A stretch of 55,805 nucleotides of DNA, from positions 1-55,805 of the forward strand of contig JBNGIQ010009267.1 of NCBI GenBank assembly GCA_049999765.1, in the 5' to 3' direction. Under the pieces are notes generated by a model, which was given only the letters and a program-made list of their open reading frames with translations, was not told the DNA's origin and did not search any database. Below, piece after piece: positions 47,046-55,805 of the stretch. A program made the position numbers and the translations under genes. The stretch's first letter is position 1; the number at the start of each line of letters is the position of its first letter. Origin of the DNA: Phaeoceros laevis (Eukaryota > Anthocerotophyta > Anthocerotopsida > Notothyladales).

Positions 47046-49509
47046 ATGAAGGGGAGGGCTGTGCACCTGGCTGGGCCGCAGAAGAGCAGGCTAGCCTCGT
47101 CCAGCAGCTGCGATGGGGACGACGAGGAGGAGTTGCTGATCAGCAGCTTGGAGGGGCTGGAGCAGCTGCCCCTGTCCATGGCTCGATCCAGCACCTCTTC
47201 ACGTTCTGTGACGTCGAGAGGTTCAGTAGTGGGGTTGCTCCTTGGAGCAACAGGGGCTAACAGCAGTCTGAGCAAGAGCAAAAGGCGATGGGGATGCTTG
47301 TGCAATAACAAGGGCCGATGCAGCAACTTGTTTTTGGTCCTCTCTCTGCTACTCTCGGTTTCCTCCCTCCTTATCAGCTCTCTGTCTCTTGCATCCATGT
47401 TCCCAGTGGCAGGGCAGACCACATTAGCGGACAAGGTAGTATACACACCATGCCGATTATTTATAGTAGGAATGCGGTCAGCTGCATGGACTTCTCGGTG
47501 CTCTGATTTCTTCCTTGGTTTTCCGTCTCAATTCAAGCCTAGTGAAGGCCTAGAAAATTCCGTAAACCATGGTCACTTTTATCTTCAACCTCCTGCGGCC
47601 AGTTCTGTCAAAGCATCCAGGGTACCAGATACATGGAGGGATACCAACAGTGCGAGTCTCAACTCCACTATCCCGACTCCCCTGGCTGCAGATGGTGCTC
47701 GTACTGATTACGAGTACAACTCTCCCAGTGTGCCGGCACCTGTTCGTATGAAGGAAAAGAAGCCTCGTGGAGCTTATCGAAAAGTGAATGCCACTCGCAT
47801 TCGACCTGATGGAAGGATATTGTCGGATCACACCATCACCTCCTTGTATTCGGTGCGCAACGATTTTGGTTTTCGGGTGAACTACTATGTCTTCCACACC
47901 CTTTGTTTCAACAGTACCCATGTTCTACTCGTGGGCCCGGAGACTTGTTTGCAAGGGTGGGACGCGGCTCCCGATAGTGACCTAACGGCAGTAGCCTGCG
48001 ATGATGGTGCCTATGTACCTCGAAGGAAAATGCTGCGAGAGACTCACCTCGAGGAGGCTAACACCACTTTTGAGTGGTTGCAACAGAGGAATGTGACCTG
48101 GTGGAATGGGACATCAGCTTTAATCTATCTCGACAGGTCCAGTCCCAATGTGGCTCACTTCATTGGTATGTGAAACATGGCATGGTCTTCAAGTCTGCAG
48201 ATGTTGGATAGAACTCCTGCAGTAATGTGCATCAAGATTTTAACTCTGTTGACATGGTGTATGCGCAGGGAAAGTTCATGGCATGCTTGCCTTCAACAAC
48301 CTCAGTGTCCCACTTTTCACAGACTTTGTGGAGAGGGTGTTGGTCCTGAAGCATGATAATGTTTGGAAGCACTTCCGTTGGAGAGCAGAAAATTTTGAAG
48401 GTTTTCTTCCGGTCTATTTAGCTGATACCCTAAGCAGGCTGCTTAAGAAACGAATTGTCCCCAAACGTCTCCTGGGGAATCAGCTGTTTGCAGGAGATGG
48501 CAAGATCAAGATTGGCATGGAGTGGGATGAGCTTATAGCTTCGGACCACCAACCTATGTGCTTTGAGAAAGTGGTCATACCTGGACTGTTCAAGGTAAGT
48601 CAATAAGCATGTTTGAGATAATTCTTGGACTCAAACATAACTTCGACTCGTGTCTGACTGATGATGTCCGTGCAGGCATCCCAGTATCCAGGTCGTCTGG
48701 TCACAGCCGACCATGTGCGAAAGAATCTGCAGGACCTCTACCTGTCCGATGACCAGAGGAAACGCATAGTTGACAGGGAGCTGCAAAAAGCTCCACCATT
48801 GCTGCTGTACATAGTGCGCAATGGCAGACGCAGGACCTTCTTCCCAGAGAGTGAACATGCATTTCAGCTGATGTTGCCAAAGACGGGATTTGAGTACCAG
48901 ATGGTGGACTTCAATGAAATGACCTTTCATGAGCAATTTGCAACAGTTCAAACAGCTGATATTTCCATTGCACTGCATGGAGCTAACCTGATGAATCCAT
49001 CAATGTTTAGTAGGAGACGCTCTGTCTTGGTGGAAGTTATTCCTTTTAATGTCATTCACAGGATGTATGAAACCCAGTCGATGGATATTGGGTTGGTGTA
49101 CATAGGCCATCAGTGCCTACAGGGCAGTGTTCAGCAGGGAGACGAAAAGTTTTCAGCTTATAAGCTGATGGATTGCATGCAACACGTAGAGTGCAAGGAG
49201 AGATTTATCCAGCAAAGGAAAATCGAGCTGACAGCTCGTGATCTGACAGAGTTGGAAGGGGTAGTCTCCCTTGCCAGGGATCTGGTGTTACAGATTGACA
49301 GGCGTGGTCTTCGAGAAAAGTTGAACTCATTCGAACTGCTCGAAGTTGTGGAGGCATTGGTAGGAAAAGGGAGCTGTGTGCCCTGGCTTACTGGTATTAA
49401 GGACATGTGCCGTGGAAATTGGGTGAGTTTCATGGATGACCAAGGATATTACGTTTGCTACATCAACTTTTTCTGTGACGGCGAAGAGGACAAGTTAAGT
49501 GTGGTGTAG
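47046..49509 (+). CDS. GT61-family glycosyltransferase (DUF563), type II membrane protein
   Basis: Golgi- or ER-type glycosyltransferase related to plant xylosyl/arabinosyltransferases and EOGT. Exons 47046-48165, 48269-48594, 48676-49509; 759 residues. A serine-rich cytosolic N-terminus of about 90 residues is followed by one membrane anchor (NLFLVLSLLLSVSSLLISSL, about residues 94-117), a variable stem, and a luminal catalytic domain. Marks: FGFRVNYYVFHTLCFN, NVTWWNGTSALIY, GKVHGMLAFNNLSVPLFTD, SDHQPMCFEKVVIPGL and the C-terminal GT61 motif region ADISIALHGANLMNPSMF followed by VLVEVIPFN. The stem stretch 47435-47536 could be a retained in-frame intron (GT...AG, 102 bp, no stop), which would shorten the protein by 34 residues. 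Acceptor specificity cannot be told. Confidence 0.9.
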
Positions 49510-50508
49510 GGTGGAAGTGGACACCAGCTCAGCCACCTATTCCATCCCAAGCAGGATCTTGCACCCAAGAGAAACGTGCAGGAACTCTATCCGCTGGATC
49601 ATCTCTATGAAGAGATGGTGATGGCGTGCATAATCAACGGCGTTTCTGATCTGTCTCAACATGCGATCCTGGGATATGACGTCTCACACTTCAAACACGA
49701 TCATTGGGTGCTGTCATGGAACCTGGGTGTTGTAGTGCAAAGTGCTATCCTGTGGCAACCTAGGTACTGACTAATTTATCTCACATCTAACTGGGACGTT
49801 GCAAGATGTCCCCGGTTGTTGGACTTACGGGGGAAGTCTAATTACCCGGCTATGTGCCCAATGTACCTTTTCCTGGAGGTGTACTTGCCAGCACGGGATG
49901 ATGGATGAAATGCTGGTATAAAGAATGACGCCTTTCGACGCTAGTTGTTTGCTCTTGGCCAGTGTCTTCTCTGCAAAGGAACCCCAGGAGTTGGTAATCA
50001 GATGCACTAAGGGTAGATTTTTGAAGGTGGTGATGGTAATGGCGGCAGAGACGTATCGTTCCTCGCATCTGGGGATCAACTCTTCGCACATACTTTAGTA
50101 ATATAACCACGGATTGCAGAGTCTGCAGGAAGGTGAGTTTTGGCCATTTGTCAAAAGCACAGCTTGGTTAGGCACTCGATAGACTCGAGCACTCTAATAA
50201 TATTTGACAAATGGCCGCAAGCGGGCCTACAAAGTTGCGCCGAGTCTTGATTTCTTGATTGTTCTGACCTTTCTACCTCACCTGGAATAAACAAAATGGA
50301 GTTGCAGGTAGACGCGCTTTGGTCACGGGATAATCCTGAGCAGTTACCGCTAGAGGTAGACTACACGTCGCTTAACACCAAGAATCGGATAGAATCGCCA
50401 CTTGGTTTCACAGCATTGATTGGGAATTTAAAATCCATGAATTATGCGGACTCTTCAACGGTGCAACGGCTGCTTCCAAGAAACTCTGGCACTTACCACA
50501 GTGTCGTT
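49510..50508. other. 3' flank of the glycosyltransferase gene
   Basis: No further gene recognised; short frames at 49576-49770 and 49825-50110 lack family features. Confidence 0.45.
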
Positions 50509-50637
50509 GGATGTAACATTGGCTGGCCGTCATTGGATGTAACATTGGCTGGCACTCTTGAATGTAACATTGGCTGGCACTCTTGAATGTAACATTGGCT
50601 GGCACTCTTGAATGTAAAATTGGCTGGCACGGCTTTG
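50509..50637. repeat. Five 25-27-bp tandem units
   Basis: Units start at 50509, 50535, 50561, 50586 and 50611; consensus AATGTAACATTGGCTGGCAC followed by TCTTG. Units 3 and 4 are identical. Confidence 0.92.
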
Positions 50638-50810
50638 AATGTTGAGCGGGTATGCCCATTTCGCATGGTACCAACTGATAGAGTACCTGACCCAATACCG
50701 GATCGTCATGCCGGTATTTTCGGAATGACTTGTTTTCCGGATGGCGGATCGGTTGGTATTAACGGATAATTGTTGGAAATCCCCGGATTTCCACTAAAAA
50801 CGGGTTCAAC

Positions 50811-50860
50811 TCCCGCCAAACTCACATGAAAGTGAGTTTGTGAAAGAGAGTTTGGCGGGA
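50811..50860. repeat. Nested inverted repeats (two competing hairpins)
   Basis: The outer arms TCCCGCCAAACTC (50811-50823) and GAGTTTGGCGGGA (50848-50860) are perfect complements. The inner arms AAACTCAC (50818-50825) and GTGAGTTT (50832-50839) also pair, sharing bases with the left outer arm, so only one of the two stems can form fully. Confidence 0.85.
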
Positions 50861-51791
50861 TACTCTCAACACTATCAAACTTCAAAACCACTATTGAGTG
50901 CGCTGAGTGATTGCTCGCGTTGATTGAACCTTCGCGATTGAAATTCTTGTCTGGCTGGCGGTGATACCTTCATGGTCTCATCGCAACACCTTCACCATTG
51001 ACCTGTGGATCATTCATAGGGAATGGACTATGTCATCGTGAGAGATGTCACAGAATAGTCTACGATGATGCCTTCAAAGATTTTTAGGCAGAAGAGACGA
51101 TTGTTACGAAGAGGTTGTGGAATGAGCAAGCTCAGATGACTACGTTCTTCTTGTGGTCTAACAAGAGTTCTGCACGAGCAACGAAGCGACAAAATTTTTT
51201 TTATGGTGATTTCGACGCTTTTACTATTACAAAAGCAATTTACAGCACTTCAAGCGACAGAAGTTGTTGGAGGCATTGCCATCTGTGGTTCTCTCAACTC
51301 CAACCACTGATCAAAATGAAGCAAGGCACCGTAGGATCTTGGCCTTAATGCAGAAGCGTGTGCAGGCAGGTATTAGAAGGGCCCAAACATTTTCTTCGGT
51401 GAGCACCCATGGCTAAAAATCAGCTCACAAGAAGTGACTGCATGTGAGGATTGCATAGTCCACTAAGACTTGCTCACCCCCCTTGCGAGGCCAGCAAGCA
51501 TGGAGCCACGTAGCGGGCTGCCACCTTGCCGGGCGTGTGCCCCTTAAGGCAAGAGCCCACGCAATTGCGGTTGTGCCAGCCATGGGCTGCGTTCGGGCGG
51601 CGTGCTAGTGACTGGCGGCGAGTTTGGCGAAGACTGGTTGGGATGGGGCCCTTGAAGGGGCTCGTGCGTCCTGGCTCACAAGTTGTGCTGCTCGCGCACC
51701 GGCTCGGTGGGTTGGCGGTTGGCTACTTGGCCTTAGGTGCTACGAAAAATGCCGCGAAGGCTCGAGTCGGGAGTGTAATTAAGATTCAAAT

Positions 51792-51901
51792 AGCTTGGTC
51801 GTAGCGGACAAGGAAAAGGATAGGCACATTAGGATATAAAGTGTAAATGTATACAAATTTGTGTCTAATATGAAAAAGCGCCGAATTCACTATAAAAAAA
51901 A
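51792..51901 (+). repeat. Poly(A)-ended dispersed repeat, copy B
   Basis: Homologous to 9998-10110: AGCTTGGTCGTAGCG ... AGGATATAAAGTGTA ... CCGAATTCACTATAAAAAAA. It lies inside the candidate TIR element. Confidence 0.75.
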
Positions 51902-52473
51902 GACTTGCCTACTTCTCTAAGAGTTGCCTGCAATCTTGAGTTGCATGCTCGACTGACGATTGCCTGGTGCACTCTTTGCAGTTGATGAATCAATGAATTT
52001 CCAAGGGTAACCGGTGAGATGCAACTATGAATGAATGAATGAACCTTTCCGATCTATGCATGCAGCAAGTGCACAACACTATGAGTTTTAAATGTTGTTC
52101 ACCTAGACCACGGGCACGATATCTGGAAAAACCCTAAAAAAAGTCACTTACCGCATCCTCCACGGGCACGGGATCCGGAAAAGCCCTCAAACAAAGGAGC
52201 TCATGGGAACCCAAAATGATTGTCAGTGATCCGGAAATGGTCGTGTCCGCATCCGGCGGTCTCCAATCACTATACTAATCTTTTAAGCTGCCACATAGGG
52301 CGGTATATGTAACGAATCTTCAGGATTCTTTCAAAAATAAGCTCTCTTACTTGCGACGCGTGTTTGGTGAAAGTTTTACTTTTTTTCACCTCGACCTGAA
52401 TATCTTATAAATTTCTGTTCTTAAATGTCCGAAAATACAATCATGGCGAATCCGGGTACTGGGTCAGGTACTC

Positions 52474-53089
52474 TAGATAGATAGATATCCCTATCGTAGC
52501 GTGTGACCAAATGGACGCATAAGCAGGCTCATGAAACCTACTGGCCAGCGTGTATCCCACCGGTAGATCTCAAATTTTAAAATGGTCAACTACCAATTTG
52601 TTCCTCGACTATATGCCTTGGCTAAAATGAGAGCATAGCCTGAACCAGTTCAGCTATATACTTGTAACGTGTAGGAAATTATACTAAGTACGCTCCTATT
52701 GGTATGAAGGTTGTGGCATACAAAATTTCACTCGTGTGGAAACCTTTACATTATCCTGTTGGCTCGTTTATAGCCGTGCGCACTCGGGATGTTTAAATCC
52801 CAGAATACCTAAGGTTGGTTTCAAGCTCAACTTCCCGGTTTCTGGTCTCTCAAGCAGGTCACCTCAAAGTCATTTACAAAGAAGGTAAAAGGTACAAAGG
52901 CCAATTGGGCCTAGTAGTAGTAGTAGTAGAGGGTGGACACGCCGGCGACTCCTCTCGGGAATCACGCGCGCTGCCACTTGATGTGTACTAATGTGAGGCA
53001 TAGTCAAAAGACTATCCCTAGTGAAAATCCATCTAATGGACAGGAGGAAGACCCCAATGAACAAGCTTAAAGCGCCTAACTAAAAGCCA
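52474..53089. other. Repeat-flanked spacer
   Basis: A (TAG)n run at about 52913-52929 is the only structure seen; it could be the tail of another SINE-like sequence read on the minus strand. No exon. Confidence 0.35.
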
Positions 53090-53262
53090 TAACGCTCCAG
53101 TCAACAGCCGTAATGCTCCAATCAACAGCCACAATGCTCCAATCAACAGCCATAATGCTCTATTCAATAGCCATAATGATCCAGTCAACAGCCATAATGC
53201 TTCAGTCAATAGCCATAATGCTCTAGTCAACAGCCATAATGCTCTAGTCAACGGCTACCCCT
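53090..53262. repeat. 21-bp minisatellite, about eight units
   Basis: Units of the type CCAGTCAACAGCCATAATGCT with point changes. Because the period is divisible by three, a chance minus-strand frame with a repeating ALWLLT heptad appears over it; this is not taken as a gene. Confidence 0.9.
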
Positions 53263-53686
53263 ATAAAACACTTGGCCAGGTGCAGGGCCCGCCGTGCGCC
53301 ATGGCTTGTGGCCATCACTCTCCAACCTCCATACCATCTCTCCTCCTCCTTTCTCTGAGTACTCCAGCGACCGGCACAGTGCTTACCAAAAACTTTCTAA
53401 CCAATCCCAAAAAATCCGTCAGTTCTTCCACATAAAAGTCTTTTTAACTTTCTAACCAATCCTAACTTCCACATAAAAGTCTTTTTATAATTTAAAAAAG
53501 TAACAACCGCCCATTTCAAACAAAGTCCCTCAATTTTCCGGCAATGACAAAAACTAAACCCTAAAAAATCCATCACATCTAAAAATCAAACGGCAGAACG
53601 GTAGAACGTATGAAAAGACCAAAACTTTTTCCCCCCGAGCCTGAGCAACCGAACTTCTCTTCCATGCCTACAGGATTTGATGAAAC

Positions 53687-53916
53687 ATCTTCCACAATAG
53701 CTTGAACTGATGTCCCACGAACAAGCACTAGANNNNNNNNNNCATCTTCCACAATAGCTTGAACTGATGTCCCACGAACAAGCACTAGAGTCATTCTTGT
53801 AATCTAGGTATGTTAAATAGAGTTATTTGATGAAACATCTTCCACAATAGCTTGAACTGGTGTCCCACCAACAAGCACTGGAGTCATTCTTGTAAATTTA
53901 GGTATGCTAAGTAGAG
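53687..53916. repeat. 84-94-bp direct repeat with a 10 N gap
   Basis: The block CATCTTCCACAATAGCTTGA continuing to AAGCACTAGA is present at 53687-53732, again at 53743-53788 directly after ten N, and diverged at 53836-53881. The first two copies are identical over 46 bases and abut the gap. The second and third continue into a shared GAGTCATTCTTGTAA segment. Confidence 0.85.
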
Positions 53917-54264
53917 TACCTCGAATACTAGCGCTTGCATTGCCTACCTTTCTACGGCCTTTGCTATTTTCATCATGAACTTTGCACTTCCCCTTTCCTT
54001 CCATGTCAAACTTGCGCCGCAAACTACAAAGAATTTGGTGTGAAACTAAGATATGGCCATTCTTGTATTTAAGTCTTGGTGTTAGGTTTTAGTATTAAGG
54101 AATTGGTACAATTACTAGCAATCTTTCATTCAAGCCTACATACTTTGATCATACTAGTAAGTCAATAAATTATATCTTATACAAGTAATCTTTACAATGA
54201 TCTTGAAAGTAATAAGTAGCATACTTTCTGCACCATATTTATACTAATCTACATACATAATATT

Positions 54265-54337
54265 TTCCGGCAATATCCAAGTCTACCCGGCAAGTTATCC
54301 TTTCCGGCAATATCCAAGTTTACCTGGCAAGTTATCC
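54265..54337. repeat. 37-bp tandem duplication
   Basis: TTCCGGCAATATCCAAGT ... GGCAAGTTATCC occurs at 54265-54300 and 54302-54337. Confidence 0.85.
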
Positions 54338-55805
54338 GGTCCTTAGGAAAAAGAACTATTGGAAATCCGACAATAGGAAGTTACTATCGGTTTAATACCT
54401 TTTTGCATCCCGAAGATTTTTCCCCAACCGGTCAACCCTTTAAATCAATCGTTCATTATACTAGTGCGGCCGATTTTTGGTAAGCGTTGGACGGGCTACT
54501 CACGCCACCGGCTCCCTCCTGTCTACAGGATCTAATTTTAGTTCACCATGATGTGAACTGGACGGAATGGATGCAACCCTTTTTTAGTACCGTCTCGACT
54601 TCGCGGGTTTACTTGTGTTGCTCGAGGTAGCAGCTCGAGCTCGTACTGCTTTTTTGCATTGCTGGTTGGCGTGTGATTGAGTGGCGATGGCTGATTTCAT
54701 CCTGATGCCTTATGCTTGCCCCTTTGTTGTGCCACAACCTACTCCAGGGTCTTTTTCTGAAGGCGACCTCACATGGCAGCATTCAACTTACAAGCATTCT
54801 TCAGCTCCTGCAGTGGAATGAAGTGTTCGAATTGCATTTGTGCATTGGTGTGCTGATATGTTTTCTAAGCGTTCGTGCATTGGTGTTTGTCTTTTTCATG
54901 GCATGGAGTTATGGATTTAAAGGTGTAACTAGATGTCCAACTAGGTTAATAGCAATGTTGGCCCATGTGTAACTGAGGATACAAGACAGACGAGTCTCCT
55001 AGGTTGAAAGCAAAGGCTCATATCTTAACTGACTGGATATGGTTGGCTAGCTGGAACCAATTGACTAATTGGAATCAGTTGAAACTGGTTGGCTGACTAG
55101 GACTAGTTGGACGGCTTGCTGGGTGGAGATAGCTGGTTGGCTCGATAAGGCGGGCTGATTAGATATGTTCCACGCAAATGTAGGACTTGCATCAGGCTCA
55201 CAAAGATGTAGCACCTCCGCTTACAATAAATCATCGCATGGTTAAACTTAGCACCAAATTCATATGTAAAATATCAAGTGAAAACTCACCTCTTTTTCAC
55301 GATGGGTGTTAGCCTCTTGAGCAAATTTTTGATTCCCTTCCTCAAGAACCTCTAGTTTTTTTTTAGCAAAAACTCCAGTTTTTTTTCCAGATTAGGGCAC
55401 TTGCACGCTATACTAGCCCGTTTNNNNNNNNNNNNNNNNNNNNNNNNNNNNNNNNNNNNNNNNNNNNNNNNNNNNNNNNNNNNNNNNNNNNNNNNNNNNN
55501 NNNNNNNNNNNNNNNNNNNNNNNATATAAAAAAAAAACATGTTGTACTCATCGAGATCTACAAGAATATGTAAAAAAAATTACAAAGTGATGTGTGTTGA
55601 TAAACTTAAAAGCAAAAACGTGAGGTAAATACATGTGTCCCCTGCCAAAACAGGTACTTCTAGGTACACTTGTTTTTTCTGCTAAGTACCATGCGCCCAA
55701 CTACCACAAAAGTACCATGTTCTAGCAAAGTACTTGTGCAAATGGCTTGTCGAATTTCGGGCCTATTTTGAGTACTTTTAACCATGATTCGAGGTACTTT
55801 GAGGT
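54338..55805. other. Right end of window, no gene recognised
   Basis: It contains a 100 N gap (55424-55523), GGTTGGCTGACTAG-like short repeats at about 55030-55140 and AT-rich sequence. An 86-codon frame at 54712-54972 is hydrophobic but has no family features. Confidence 0.4.

Larger units (their letters stand above)
50681..52473. mobile_element. Candidate non-autonomous TIR transposon (about 1.8 kb)
   Basis: The left end (50681-50710) begins GAGTACCTGACCCAATACCG; the reverse complement of the right end (52441-52473) begins GAGTACCTGACCCAGTACCC, and the match continues with a few differences for about 30 bp. Both ends are flanked by TA outside the repeat, which could be a target-site duplication of the Tc1/mariner type. 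No transposase was found inside. The interior holds a hairpin sequence, a GC-rich segment and copy B of the poly(A)-ended repeat. Confidence 0.5.

Noticed and set aside
46432-47446. Overlapping minus-strand frames up to about 200 codons upstream of and over the glycosyltransferase start
   Set aside because: They are antisense to a real exon and a GC-rich leader, mutually overlapping, and carry no recognisable motifs.
50509-50637. CRISPR-like array
   Set aside because: The units are contiguous tandem repeats with no unique spacers, and the genome is eukaryotic.
50760-50830. Possible tRNA because of GGGTTCAACTCCCG
   Set aside because: The T-arm-like string has no matching acceptor, D or anticodon arms at the right distances, and it overlaps a simple hairpin.
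53033-53251. Minus-strand frame with repeated ALWLLT heptads
   Set aside because: A by-product of a 21-bp minisatellite, without support as a gene.

Overview
The window is nuclear DNA of a plant. It carries a plant-type receptor kinase, a DUF642 domain, a PADRE protein, a Bet v 1 protein, a plant-type nucleobase-ascorbate transporter and a multi-exon secretory-pathway xylose isomerase, all with GT-AG (rarely GC-AG) spliceosomal introns. The introns are short, mostly about 50-250 bp, exons are GC-richer than spacers, and moderate gene density is broken by AT-rich, repeat-rich stretches. This suggests a non-seed land plant with compact introns (Selaginella-like lycophyte or a bryophyte); the species cannot be fixed from the sequence. 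Runs of N lie at 9608-9707, 15508-15607, 17970-18369, 39092-39191, 44597-44996, 53733-53742 and 55424-55523.

Layout. 1316-3967 (+): a receptor-like kinase with an unusual double sugar-binding-type ectodomain (ricin-B-like plus DUF642), a one-base frame break and a lost ATP-binding lysine. 4562-5126 (-): TEN1, a telomere-capping CST subunit. 6058-7168 (-): a conserved-looking small-exon gene I do not recognise. 7791-8361 (-): a Bet v 1/MLP protein. 8362-15819: a gene-poor, repeat-bearing stretch holding one AT-rich ORF for a small cysteine-rich secreted-type protein. 15820-19156 (+): a nucleobase-ascorbate transporter with a tandemly duplicated, frame-exclusive exon. 19609-21407 (-): a BRO1-like domain protein. 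23488-24341 (+): ribosomal protein eL24. 24967-26189 (+): a CCDC115/Vma22-like V-ATPase assembly factor, converging on 26437-31081 (-), a 17-exon acylamino-acid-releasing enzyme, which shares a roughly 0.7 kb divergent promoter with 31767-33151 (+), a ZIP metal transporter. 34418-37804 (+): a 20-exon xylose isomerase. 38453-39219 (-): a PADRE (DUF4228) protein. 43333-44371 (-): an F-box protein. 47046-49509 (+): a GT61-family glycosyltransferase. 49510-55805: repeats and a candidate terminal-inverted-repeat element, no convincing gene.

Most genes are independent housekeeping or stress-type loci rather than a pathway cluster. The strongest candidates for new biology are the ricin-B/DUF642 receptor pseudokinase-like gene and the NAT gene with mutually exclusive exons. 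Exon models were built by hand from splice signals, frame phase and remembered family sequence patterns; every listed multi-exon model keeps frame across all junctions, except the frame break stated for the receptor kinase and the part of NAT lost in a gap.
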